A stretch of DNA of 64,000 bases, taken from Chryseobacterium cucumeris (lineage in GTDB: Bacteria; Bacteroidota; Bacteroidia; Flavobacteriales; Weeksellaceae). The notes under the pieces were generated by a model. That model ran no database searches. It was not told the origin of the DNA and saw nothing but the letters and a program-made list of their open reading frames with translations. The stretch lies in contig NZ_CP068760.1 in assembly GCF_016775705.1 (NCBI RefSeq), positions 2,046,001 through 2,110,000 of the forward strand, in the 5' to 3' direction. The position numbers were made by a program, and so were the translations under genes. How positions within the stretch are numbered: the stretch's first letter is position 1; every line of letters begins with the position of its first letter. Below are positions 1 through 8,126 of this stretch, piece by piece.

Positions 1-2343
1 TTTTAAAAACCTGTCACACATATCATCCATTGTTCTTACTTTCAACAGGGCATGTTCCGGAAGATAATATTCTGATCCTCCAAATTCCGTATAGGTAGCC
101 AGCGAGAGAAATCCTCCCAATGTAGAAGGAATGAAGAATTCTTCAATACTCTTGTTACTGCTTCGGAAAGTCAGCATTCCCCGTGAATCGGTTATAACTT
201 CGCTTCCATCAGGAAATGTAAATTTATTTTTATTCTGCTCTGCAAAGATTCTTACATCATATTTATTCTTAGAAAAGTTCAGCGTATTTTCAGAAGCACT
301 GTATAATTCATTTCCGGAAACGACCAGATTTTCATGCTGATTAATTCCGATTTTATTGAAATTATTGATGATCTTCAATCCGCTTCCTTTAAGCTTGGCG
401 ACTTCGGCTTCGGCTTTTATATTATTTTTTTCAAATTCTTTCTCTTTTCCGGTAATAGGTTCTACGGAAATATTTCCATCAATATTAATTTTGTAATGGG
501 TAACATTATCAGGATGATGGAGATAAAAATTCCGTCCGAAATAAATCAGCTGAAAATATTCCGGAATATTCAGTCCTGTAAGGTTTTGGTCGGAATACTC
601 TCCTGTATTAAGATTTAGCTTTGAAATCAGTTTCTGATCAGACTGATACTGACATAAAATAAAGTGCTGCTGCCTGTTTTTTGACAAGGCAAACTGTCCT
701 TTGGGTTTTATGGAAATTTTATCAAACAACACTTCACAGCCATGATGGGTTTTATAATAATCATAGGAATGTCTGTCATAATAGTTATCGGAAAGATAAG
801 TCTTCAGCAATTGTTTTTTTGAACTCAGAATGAAAAACTCTCCATCATACAGAAACTTAGCAATTTTATTAACAGGTGTAGGGAACAAGATCGGATAGTT
901 TTGCGGAAGATCTGTTTTCTTTCCGTTAAAGTTTTGAACGGATTGTTTTTGCTGTGGCGGATTGGCCCACAGTTCCTGCAATGGAAGTTTTATTTTCTGG
1001 ATATGCTTTCTTGCTCCTTTGTGATGTTTGTAAAAATTGATTTCACCATCCGAGGCTGTCGTTACCAAAAACTTCAGCTGGTCCCTGTTCTGATGTACAA
1101 CCCGCTGAATCTTCTCATCAGCCATGTTATCCTGATGGGTAATGAAAAAAACTTCAATATCCTTTTCTGAGTGATTTTCATTAAAAAACTTCTCCAGTGC
1201 TTCTGAAACTTCCAGAACAGCACTTACCTGATTAAGATTTTCCACTACTTCTTCCACTTTGTTCAGCGCAATGGGAGTAGCAGCCTGTCCTAAAGCGAAG
1301 ATTTTACATTCAGAATGGGCTTTTGGGTGTTTGACAACCGCTATTGCTGAGGCATAGGCCAGTACTTTGGGAGTTCCCCAGTTTCTGAGAGAAGTGTCAA
1401 TCAGGATAATTCTTTCAAAAATATTTTGTTCAGGCGGAATTTCTCTTTGCATATACAATGCCTCGTTATTCGCAACACGATTCATAAAGACATCGTCTTC
1501 GTTGGCAAATTCGGAAAGAAGCATCTGGTGAAAATCACCTTTGTTGGTCATATCAGAAATTCCTCCGATAGGCTGTTCACCGGGAGAAAGATGGCGCATT
1601 GGAATTTTCAGCCCGCTCCATATTCTTTTGATCAGGCTTCCTATCTGAAAGGTCTTTGGCTCATCAGTCAATTCTTTGATAAAATCTTTATCCGTATCTG
1701 CTGTTGTCTCTTCTTGTACTACCTCATCATCCAGTTCCGGCTCATCAACCAGGCCTTTCATGGCGTCAATGACAGACTGTACTGTAGGAAATTTTTCATT
1801 CAGATTCAAAGCACTCAGATCTTTGTTTAAAGCTATTGAACCTTCGTCTTGTTTTTCTGCACTGATCTCTAGTTCCTGCGGTCGTTTATAATAGATCTTT
1901 AAATAAATATCCGCATGAAGAGAGGCCACCCTGTTATGGCTATTGCTGAACAAAGTCTGGAGCAATACAATTCTGTTCTGTTTCTCCTTATAAACTTTGG
2001 GTAGTGATTTTATTTTTTCAAGGAATTCAATTGGCTTTTCCGCGTTGAACTCAAAATCTTCACCGCTATAAAACTCAGCTGTACGTCTTAGCGGGCCTGC
2101 AAAGTCCGTATATCCATCCTGCATCGCATACAAAACCATAAGCAATGCCCCGAACGCAGGCCATCCCTGCGGCTGAAGCTCTTTCAGTATCTCCATTAGA
2201 TAAGGCCTGTAAGCTATGGCTCCTACTCCGGGAATGGAGAGGAGATTGTTTTCATGATAACCGGAATCACCGGGAACATCTTCATCAGTTTTCCATTCCC
2301 AAAAATAATTTTCATAGGACTGGAAATAAGCCTTTAATTCCAT
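1..2343 (-). CDS. vWA-domain protein with propeller-like C-terminal part, bpX-type ternary system (3' end outside window)
   Basis: An open frame runs from the ATG at 2343 through the window start, so 781 residues are visible and the C-terminus is missing. After an N-terminal helical region and an acidic stretch (about residues 210-235) comes a vWA-like core near residues 305-440. Its first motif reads IILIDTSLRNWG, so the MIDAS triad is degenerate (DTSLR instead of DxSxS). Downstream are repeated short beta-rich segments such as FLYDGEFFILSS and FALSKNRQQHFIL, which suggest a beta-propeller. It overlaps the upstream gene by 10 nt and ends the five-gene operon. vWA proteins paired with MoxR ATPases are typically the substrate or scaffold arm of a chaperone-like complex; in bpX ternary systems a propeller is fused. 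The fold assignment is inference from motif and context. Confidence 0.8.
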   Translation of the reverse strand, partial: MELKAYFQSYENYFWEWKTDEDVPGDSGYHENNLLSIPGVGAIAYRPYLMEILKELQPQGWPAFGALLMVLYAMQDGYTDFAGPLRRTAEFYSGEDFEFNAEKPIEFLEKIKSLPKVYKEKQNRIVLLQTLFSNSHNRVASLHADIYLKIYYKRPQELEISAEKQDEGSIALNKDLSALNLNEKFPTVQSVIDAMKGLVDEPELDDEVVQEETTADTDKDFIKELTDEPKTFQIGSLIKRIWSGLKIPMRHLSPGEQPIGGISDMTNKGDFHQMLLSEFANEDDVFMNRVANNEALYMQREIPPEQNIFERIILIDTSLRNWGTPKVLAYASAIAVVKHPKAHSECKIFALGQAATPIALNKVEEVVENLNQVSAVLEVSEALEKFFNENHSEKDIEVFFITHQDNMADEKIQRVVHQNRDQLKFLVTTASDGEINFYKHHKGARKHIQKIKLPLQELWANPPQQKQSVQNFNGKKTDLPQNYPILFPTPVNKIAKFLYDGEFFILSSKKQLLKTYLSDNYYDRHSYDYYKTHHGCEVLFDKISIKPKGQFALSKNRQQHFILCQYQSDQKLISKLNLNTGEYSDQNLTGLNIPEYFQLIYFGRNFYLHHPDNVTHYKINIDGNISVEPITGKEKEFEKNNIKAEAEVAKLKGSGLKIINNFNKIGINQHENLVVSGNELYSASENTLNFSKNKYDVRIFAEQNKNKFTFPDGSEVITDSRGMLTFRSSNKSIEEFFIPSTLGGFLSLATYTEFGGSEYYLPEHALLKVRTMDDMCDRFLK

Positions 2344-3074
2344 TCTCTTGATTTTTCAGTAAGGCGGAATGAGCTTACGGATAATGGACGGAAGTCTGTT
2401 TCTTTTATTGAAAGATAATTCCCATTTCCATCCCACAGCAGCCATCCTTCCTCTTGATTATATTTTTGCTGCAACAGTGTGCTCAAATTTTTAAATTCAA
2501 AATCCAGACCTGCAGGCAATAAATGTCTGTCCTTTGTCCAGTAGGTCTTTCCGGGAAAGCTCAATAATGGAGTTCCCATAAACAGGGCTTTATCGCCCAG
2601 AATTGTCCATTTTATTTTTTTAAGCTTAAACTTCGGTAATGCAGCGATACTGTTTCTAATATCGGCAATATTACTCAGCAGAGCGATAACCGACTGTTCT
2701 TCATTGCTTTCTTTTAAGTTCACCTTAACCTGTTCGTGAATTCCAAAATAGTTTTGGTTTGAAGGTGGAAAACTAAGCTGCAATGCTTTGTCTATGGGAA
2801 TCCAGAGCAAAGCTGTCCGCATTTTTTTGCTTGGAACCAAAGCATCTTTTCTGAATAAAAGCCCATCACGAAGTTCATACAGAATAAAGTCCGGCAATTG
2901 TTGTATTTCCGGAGCTGCCGCCTGTTCCTCGGTAAAGCCTTTCAGCCAGACCGTATCGTCATCGATGGCCATCTGAATATTTTTCCAGTCTCTGATCGAG
3001 CCCAGAAAATCTTCATCTGCCCGGGGAATTTCTGCCCGGAATTCTTTTAAACGCTTTGAAGAATCTTCTGCCAT
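2334..3074 (-). CDS. small partner protein of the MoxR-vWA operon (bpX-like, unknown function)
   Basis: This 246-residue soluble protein has no signal peptide or membrane segment. It is a mix of helices and beta-rich pieces, and its C-terminal third contains TILGDKALFMGTPLLSFPG and EGWLLWDGNGNYLSIKETDF. It starts inside the moxR-like gene (28-nt overlap) and overlaps the vWA gene by 10 nt, so the three products are probably made together. I recognise no catalytic motif. Position and size fit the poorly characterised bpX partner domains found between MoxR and vWA-propeller genes in Bacteroidota, but I cannot say which bpX family applies. Confidence 0.7.
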   Translation of the reverse strand: MAEDSSKRLKEFRAEIPRADEDFLGSIRDWKNIQMAIDDDTVWLKGFTEEQAAAPEIQQLPDFILYELRDGLLFRKDALVPSKKMRTALLWIPIDKALQLSFPPSNQNYFGIHEQVKVNLKESNEEQSVIALLSNIADIRNSIAALPKFKLKKIKWTILGDKALFMGTPLLSFPGKTYWTKDRHLLPAGLDFEFKNLSTLLQQKYNQEEGWLLWDGNGNYLSIKETDFRPLSVSSFRLTEKSREWN

Positions 3075-4180
3075 AAGCTTTCAATTTCCTGCTGAATATA
3101 TTGTTTCTGTTCCGCATTTCTGATCCAGTCGCAACGGGTCTGCAGATATCTCAGTTTATCTTTAATCACATTTTGCTCTTCAAAGCTCAGCATTCCGCCA
3201 TCCCATTTCTCCACCAGAATTTTTACGTCTTTCATGACTTCTTCAGGGTTGGGAGTTTTGTTCTGCATAGCCTGAGGATGAGAATCCGGATGATTATCTT
3301 TCTCAATCGTTCTGTTGATAATTCCTTCCAGAATTTCAATCTGTTCTTCTGTATCCCAGATATGTTTCAAAACCCACAGATCGGAAAGTACAGCTTCTTT
3401 TCTTCCGCAGATCAGTGCACTTGCAGCAATCAGATTCTGAAGCTTCACCGCTCTACGATCGGAAATGGCAATACCTGTATTTCTAAGGTTCATAATGGTA
3501 TTCAGATAGACTTCATAGATGGGTTTCAGATCTATTGTTTTGCACAGCTTCTGAAGTTGTCTGATCTCATCAGCATGAATTTCCGGAATTTCCGTTTCTT
3601 CTTCATTTTCCAGCTTTCTCCCTGCCAGAAGAACTTGCTGTAAAAGTTCAGGATTCACATAGTCTACATTGATTCTTACCAGAAAACGGTCAAATAATGC
3701 ATTCAATGCTTCATCTTCCGGAAGAACGTTACTTGCTCCCACAAACATCAGTGCAGGTAAGTGCTTTGTTTCTTTTCCTCTTTTAAAAATCTTCTCATTG
3801 AGCGCCATCAAAAGGGAGTTCAGAATAGCAGAATTGGCATTGAAAATCTCATCCAGAAAAACCATGGAAGCCTCAGGCATCATTCCTTCCGTATTGGTAA
3901 GAAGTTCCCCTTCTTTCAATTTTCTGATATCAAAAGGTCCGAAAATCTCGTTCGGTTCTGTAAAACGGGTTAGTAAATATTCAAAGTTTTTTCCGTCTTT
4001 CACGGTTTTTGCCAGGGTTCTGACAATGGCTGATTTTGCAGTACCCGGAGGACCATATAAAAAGGCATTTTCTCTTGCCAAAAGGCAGATCCCCAACAGA
4101 TCTACGACATCATTTTTGCCTACAAAAGTTTCTTTTACGTAGTTTAGAACTGTATTAAGCTGATTTATATTCTGGTTCAT
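3047..4180 (-). CDS. MoxR-family AAA+ ATPase
   Basis: The 377-residue protein has Walker A GPPGTAKS at residues 43-50 and Walker B VFLDEI at 107-112. These are followed by the helix NANSAILNSLLMALNE and a sensor-1 region (PALMFVGASN), which is the MoxR/RavA arrangement. MoxR ATPases act as hexameric chaperone-like remodelers together with vWA proteins. The C-terminal 100 residues are helical and charged. It overlaps the following gene by 28 nt and follows the 193-aa gene by 12 nt. The paired vWA-propeller gene and small partners point to a conflict or signalling complex rather than the classical cofactor-insertase role. The ATPase call is firm; its biological role is inferred from neighbours. 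Confidence 0.93.
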   Translation of the reverse strand: MNQNINQLNTVLNYVKETFVGKNDVVDLLGICLLARENAFLYGPPGTAKSAIVRTLAKTVKDGKNFEYLLTRFTEPNEIFGPFDIRKLKEGELLTNTEGMMPEASMVFLDEIFNANSAILNSLLMALNEKIFKRGKETKHLPALMFVGASNVLPEDEALNALFDRFLVRINVDYVNPELLQQVLLAGRKLENEEETEIPEIHADEIRQLQKLCKTIDLKPIYEVYLNTIMNLRNTGIAISDRRAVKLQNLIAASALICGRKEAVLSDLWVLKHIWDTEEQIEILEGIINRTIEKDNHPDSHPQAMQNKTPNPEEVMKDVKILVEKWDGGMLSFEEQNVIKDKLRYLQTRCDWIRNAEQKQYIQQEIESLWQKILQSV

Positions 4181-4192
4181 TGACTTAAAAAA

Positions 4193-4774
4193 TTAAAATT
4201 TCCACCATTTTTTCTTTTGGGGTTTCTGTTCTTCTTTACTTTCTGCCTGTTCATTTCTTTTGCTGAATGAAAAGGCCATTCTCTTATAAGGATCTTTGAT
4301 ATCAAAGTACAATTGAGATCCGTCATCAAGAGTAAGTGCATCCATGATCTTATTTCCATCCCTGACCAGACTTTGTGAAATATCCTGTTTATTGAAATGA
4401 TGTCTGATCAGATCTCTTTCGTCGGAAATTCTTGTAATAATATAGGGAGAATCCCTGGTTCCGTCTCCTGTTTTTTCAAGGCATTCAAAAATAAGCTGTG
4501 CTATTGTCATTTCAATACTTCGTCCTTTATCTTCGCCCAGTTCTTTGTACGCAAAATATTTATAAATATGGGCTCTCGGACTCAGCAAAATATTGACGTT
4601 TACATATTGTATAACCTCTTCAAACTTTCCTTCATTGAGTAGATCCTGCATGTTTTCAATATCTTCCGAATAGGGATCATATTCAGGATCATTGATTACT
4701 AACTCACGGCATTTCAGGAACGTTTCTTTGGTGGGGTCCGCTAAAAATTCAAATACTTTCTCATACGTTTTCAT
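4193..4774 (-). CDS. conserved hypothetical protein of the MoxR-vWA operon
   Basis: A 193-residue soluble protein, mostly helical at the N-terminus (residues 1-115) and beta-rich after residue 130 (ALTLDDGSQLYFDIKDPYKR). It ends in a lysine/tryptophan tail (KKKWWKF). No signal peptide, catalytic motif or membrane segment is seen. It overlaps the upstream 218-aa gene by 14 nt and precedes the ATPase gene by 12 nt, so it belongs to the same transcript. The function is not recognised. The N-terminal half has the look of a tetratricopeptide-like helical repeat, but no repeat register is clear. Confidence 0.75.
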   Translation of the reverse strand: MKTYEKVFEFLADPTKETFLKCRELVINDPEYDPYSEDIENMQDLLNEGKFEEVIQYVNVNILLSPRAHIYKYFAYKELGEDKGRSIEMTIAQLIFECLEKTGDGTRDSPYIITRISDERDLIRHHFNKQDISQSLVRDGNKIMDALTLDDGSQLYFDIKDPYKRMAFSFSKRNEQAESKEEQKPQKKKWWKF

Positions 4775-5417
4775 TATTATCTTCGGTTATAGTTTTTAAT
4801 TCTCGCCAGAATGCGTCTTTGTGCATTCCGAATTCGGCAATCAGTTGTTTATTGATAAACGGAATTTCTGCCAGTTTATCATCTTTTTTTTCAACAATTC
4901 TTTCCAGATATAGCTTTCTGTAGGTACTGTCTTTCAGTTCTTCAGGCCAATTTACGTTTTTCAGATCAAGATCATATCCTATTCCGGAATAGTGAAACTG
5001 TGTCAGAATATTTTCCAGCATGGGGATTAAAGCATCTTCGGGATCCACAGTATGTAAAGCAGTCATTACCTGTGGCAAAAATCTGAGTGACATATCTGCG
5101 GATAAGATGGAAGGAATATCCCGTGTTCCTTTGAATCCGGGAATAAGATTTTCAATATCCTTTTCTGTATTTTCTCTAATGAGATAAAGCTGTGCACTGT
5201 GATAGAGAATCTTGGCGGCCCATACGGCTGTCTGTTTGTTACAGATTAACCGGTCTGATAAAAATTCAAGTCTTTCTTTTTCGAATTCTGTTTCAAAATA
5301 ATCTCCTGCTTCCGCCTCTTCCTGAGGGGAGATTTGCTGTAAGCTTGAAAAAAGAGTGATACATTCTTCCTTACGAAGCAAAAAGATCGTGTCTAAAAAC
5401 GGTGACTTGGTTTCCAT
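4761..5417 (-). CDS. first gene of the MoxR-vWA operon, bpX-like helical protein
   Basis: This 218-residue soluble protein appears almost entirely alpha-helical. A conserved-looking core around residues 90-150 reads GFKGTRDIPSILSADMSLRF and later LENILTQFHYSGIGYDLDL. There is no signal peptide or recognisable catalytic site. The ATG at 5417 lies just after a good -7 element (TATTTTTG, 5425-5432 on this strand), so it is probably the first gene of the operon. I infer it is one of the bpX-type partner proteins of MoxR ternary systems from context and size; the exact family needs a profile search. Confidence 0.72.
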   Translation of the reverse strand: METKSPFLDTIFLLRKEECITLFSSLQQISPQEEAEAGDYFETEFEKERLEFLSDRLICNKQTAVWAAKILYHSAQLYLIRENTEKDIENLIPGFKGTRDIPSILSADMSLRFLPQVMTALHTVDPEDALIPMLENILTQFHYSGIGYDLDLKNVNWPEELKDSTYRKLYLERIVEKKDDKLAEIPFINKQLIAEFGMHKDAFWRELKTITEDNNENV

Positions 5418-5424
5418 GATCTAA

Positions 5425-5432
5425 CAAAAATA
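5425..5432 (-). promoter_or_regulatory. -7 promoter element of the MoxR-vWA operon
   Basis: On the minus strand the octamer is TATTTTTG, a perfect match to the Bacteroidota -7 consensus TAnnTTTG. It lies 7 nt before the ATG at 5417, so the leader would be very short. No clear TTTG -33 box is visible upstream. Confidence 0.45.
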
Positions 5433-5567
5433 AAATTATTTCGGTGAGAATAAAACTTTTGTGAGGAAGATTCTTCTTAAATATGGAATTAAAGTGTTGG
5501 AAAACGCAAAGATGCAAAGGTTATAAGCATTATGCCGTTTTTAAGGTGCAAGAAAATCTTACAATCT

Positions 5568-5600
5568 AAACCTTATAGGTTTTAAAAACCTATAAGGTTT
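5568..5600. repeat. perfect 15-nt-arm palindrome, AAACCT-type dispersed repeat
   Basis: The arms are AAACCTTATAGGTTT and AAACCTATAAGGTTT with a 3-nt loop (TAA). A second copy with the same architecture but a different core triplet lies at 49277-49309. It sits in the spacer between the convergent-side end of the VOC gene and the operon promoter. It has no poly-T tail on either side, so it is better described as a dispersed palindromic element than a terminator. Confidence 0.85.
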
Positions 5601-5659
5601 GAAATTACGTATTCATTACTACTAAAGATTGCTTCGGCGCTAAAGCTCCTCGCAATGAC

Positions 5660-6052
5660 TTACTGTGATACAATTTCGATAATATTATTTTCAGGATCAA
5701 GGATGACGCTTTCATAATAGCCGTCCCCGGTGGTACGCGGTTCTCCAGCCACTTTATATCCATCTTTTCTCAGTATTTCTGTAAGTTCGTCTACTTTTTG
5801 TTTATTGTCTACAGAAAATGCGAGATGGATAATCCCGTACTGTTGAGATTCGTAAGAGTTTTCAGTTTCTCTGATATCCGGTCTGGTCATAATTTCAAGG
5901 CGACAGCCGTTCTCAAAACTTAAAAAATAGGATTGAAAATTTTTAACAGGATTGTGATACTTTTCATTGGAAACGGCTCCGAAATATTTCTGATAAAATG
6001 CTCTGGATCTTTCAAGATCTTTCACCCAAATAGCGATATGTTCAATTGTCAT
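5660..6052 (-). CDS. VOC superfamily protein (glyoxalase/bleomycin-resistance fold)
   Basis: From the ATG at 6052 the protein is 130 residues. It has the VOC signature of two beta-alpha-beta-beta-beta modules: N-terminal TIEHIAIWVKDLERSRAFYQ, then YGIIHLAFSVDN, and a C-terminal VILDPENNIIEIV with the metal-binding Glu. The open frame extends to a GTG at 6118, but the extra 22 residues do not fit the fold, so I use 6052. VOC proteins of this size include lactoylglutathione lyase, fosfomycin-resistance and dioxygenase relatives. The substrate cannot be assigned, and the neighbours give no pathway hint. Confidence 0.85.
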   Translation of the reverse strand: MTIEHIAIWVKDLERSRAFYQKYFGAVSNEKYHNPVKNFQSYFLSFENGCRLEIMTRPDIRETENSYESQQYGIIHLAFSVDNKQKVDELTEILRKDGYKVAGEPRTTGDGYYESVILDPENNIIEIVSQ

Positions 6053-6287
6053 AGTTTCAATTTTTACGGTTTGACTGTTGCAAAAGTAGCCGCTGGCCTT
6101 TAACGATACCCGCTCCACATTATTCTTTTATTGTTCTGTATTTACCAGGTGACATTTTGAATTATACAAAAGACTTTAATTAAAATCTTATTTAAAGCAT
6201 TTATTGATAAGATCTTATACTGTCTGTAAATGAGAGAAGGCTTCATTGTTTCCATTTTCGTAATGGCTGAAACAAACTAAAAGTTAT

Positions 6288-6295
6288 TATCTTTG
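6288..6295 (+). promoter_or_regulatory. -7 promoter element of deoD
   Basis: TATCTTTG matches the Bacteroidota TAnnTTTG consensus exactly and lies 19 nt upstream of the deoD ATG. The spacing fits a transcription start near 6302. No convincing -33 TTTG box is seen at the usual distance. Confidence 0.45.
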
Positions 6296-6314
6296 TCCCA
6301 TTCAAAATAACATT

Positions 6315-7025
6315 ATGAGTATTCACATCAGTGCAAAAAAAGGAGAAATTGCTAAAGTAGTATTGCAGCCGGGGGATCCACTTCGTGCACAGTATATTGC
6401 TGAAAATTATTTAGAAAATGCTAAACTGGTAAGTAAAACCAGAGGAATTTTTTATTATACAGGTCTTTATAAAGGGAAGAAAATCACTGTAGGAGCAAGT
6501 GGAATGGGTTTTCCAAGTATCGGAATCTATTCTTTTGAACTGTTCACAGAGTATGAAGTAGACACGATCATCAGAATCGGGACTTGTGGTGCTTACAATA
6601 CTGATCTTCAACTTTTTGATATTTTAAATATTGATAAAGCGGCCAGCGAAAGTACGTACGCCAAATATGCATGGGGAATTGAAGAAGAAATCCTTTCTCA
6701 CCAGGGGAATATCTTTAATACCATCAACGAAACGGCTAAAGATTTATCATTGAATGCTAAAGCCATCAATATCCACAGTAGTGATATTTTCTACAGAAAA
6801 GATCCTGCTACTCCTGAAATTGCAACAAAATACAACTGTCCTGCGGTAGAAATGGAAGCTTTTGGTTTATTTGCCAATGCTCAGCATTTAGGAAAAAATG
6901 CAGCGACTATTCTTACGGTAACTGACATTATCCCAACCCACGAAAAAATCTCTGCTGATGAAAGAGAAACAGCTTTGAATCCAATGATGGAGCTGGCTTT
7001 GGAATCGGCGATAAAGAGTTTATAA
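6315..7025 (+). CDS. deoD: purine-nucleoside phosphorylase, DeoD type
   Basis: This 236-residue enzyme (the E. coli protein has a similar length) cleaves purine (deoxy)ribonucleosides with phosphate, giving free base and (deoxy)ribose-1-phosphate for salvage. The landmarks of the hexameric class are all present: His4, the phosphate-binding PGDPLRA segment (Gly20, Arg24), Arg43, IRIGTCGAY in the middle, the nucleoside-binding VEMEAFGLF, and an Asp in VTDI near residue 203. It is a single gene with its own -7 element and a terminator shared with the convergent tatD. Confidence 0.96.
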   Translation: MSIHISAKKGEIAKVVLQPGDPLRAQYIAENYLENAKLVSKTRGIFYYTGLYKGKKITVGASGMGFPSIGIYSFELFTEYEVDTIIRIGTCGAYNTDLQLFDILNIDKAASESTYAKYAWGIEEEILSHQGNIFNTINETAKDLSLNAKAINIHSSDIFYRKDPATPEIATKYNCPAVEMEAFGLFANAQHLGKNAATILTVTDIIPTHEKISADERETALNPMMELALESAIKSL

Positions 7026-7043
7026 GAGCCAATACATTATAAG

Positions 7044-7078
7044 AAAAGAGCTTTACTTCATCAGTAGAGCTCTTTTTT
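7044..7078. terminator. bidirectional terminator between deoD and tatD
   Basis: AAAAGAGCT pairs with AGCTCTTTT across a 15-nt loop, with a T run on the plus strand and the matching A run on the other side. It lies between convergent genes and touches the tatD stop codon. Confidence 0.75.
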
Positions 7079-7862
7079 ATAGTCTGAAAAAATTTCTGGC
7101 CGTTTCTGTGATCTCGTCTGCGACTTCGGAAATGCTGATCTTCTTCAGGTGGGCAATCGTTTGTGCTACATAAGGTAAAAACGAAGGTTCATTTCTTCTG
7201 TTCTGCATTCCGGGCATATTTTTCGGAAGCATAAAGGGAGCATCGGTTTCAATCATCATTCTATCAAGAGGTACATATTGTATGACGTCTTCCAGATGTT
7301 TAAATCTTTTGTCATCACTTATGGCTCCGGTAAATCCTAAATAAAATCCTTTATCCAGATATGTTTTTGCTTCCTCCAATGTTCCGGTAAAGCAATGTAC
7401 AACGGCTTCGGGTAATCGGGTAAGGTATTCATCCGTGATGTCATTAAACTTTTTAAATGCAGCTCTTTCATGAAGGAAAAGTGGTTTATTAACTTCTATC
7501 GCAAGCTCCAGCTGTGCTTTATAACATTTTTCCTGGATCGTTCTCGGAGAGAAATCACGGTCAAAATCCAGCCCGCATTCGCCTACTGAAACCACATGAT
7601 CCTGCTTTAATAGTTTTCTGAGCTCATCAATACTTTGTCCATTAAAAGATTTGGCATCATGGGGATGAATTCCGGCTGTTGAAAATAAAATTTCGGGATA
7701 TTCTTCGGCAATTTCAGAAGATTCTTTACTTCCTCTTACGCTGGTTCCGGTGAGAATCATATGCTCAACTCCGTGATCCAAGGCACGGTTGATAATTTCT
7801 TCGTGTTCATTATAGAACTGTTTATTGGTCAGATTAATGCCAATATCAATATAAGTGTTCAT
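7077..7862 (-). CDS. tatD: TatD-family metal-dependent hydrolase (DNase)
   Basis: The 261-residue TIM-barrel hydrolase carries the family signatures in order: TAGIHPHDAK, SVGECGLDFDR, LFLHERAAF, VVHCFTGTLEEA and MIETDAPFMLP. These supply the two-metal site. TatD proteins are cytoplasmic Mg-dependent 3'-5' DNases linked to DNA repair and turnover. The N-terminus YIDIGINLTN has the D-x-G-x-N form of the TatD subgroup instead of the DxHCH of YcfH, supporting the tatD label over ycfH. It is convergent with deoD and monocistronic. Confidence 0.92.
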   Translation of the reverse strand: MNTYIDIGINLTNKQFYNEHEEIINRALDHGVEHMILTGTSVRGSKESSEIAEEYPEILFSTAGIHPHDAKSFNGQSIDELRKLLKQDHVVSVGECGLDFDRDFSPRTIQEKCYKAQLELAIEVNKPLFLHERAAFKKFNDITDEYLTRLPEAVVHCFTGTLEEAKTYLDKGFYLGFTGAISDDKRFKHLEDVIQYVPLDRMMIETDAPFMLPKNMPGMQNRRNEPSFLPYVAQTIAHLKKISISEVADEITETARNFFRL

Positions 7863-8126
7863 ATATTTTTTACTTTTTATTCGATGTTAATTTCTAAATA
7901 TAAAATGGAAACTGGTAGAATTCTGTTAGAAAAACTTTTGTTCTCATTGATTCGTAGCTTATGTTTTATATCTACAAAACTAGAAGTATGGTACGCAATG
8001 TTTTTACGCAGTTAAAAAGAAGAAAAGTAAAAAGACAAAATACTTTACGATTAAAAAATCTTCTTGTCTGCGGGAGTTTTTATTTTCCCACCGATTTCAC
8101 AGATGGTGCAGATGTTTGTGGATACT

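Noticed and set aside
5418..5659. Intergenic 5418-5659 as a hidden small RNA or gene
   Set aside because: Apart from the -7 element and the palindrome, no ORF or conserved RNA shape is visible.
6053..6118. N-terminal extension of the VOC protein to a GTG at 6118
   Set aside because: The first 22 residues do not match the VOC fold, which begins at the ATG at 6052.
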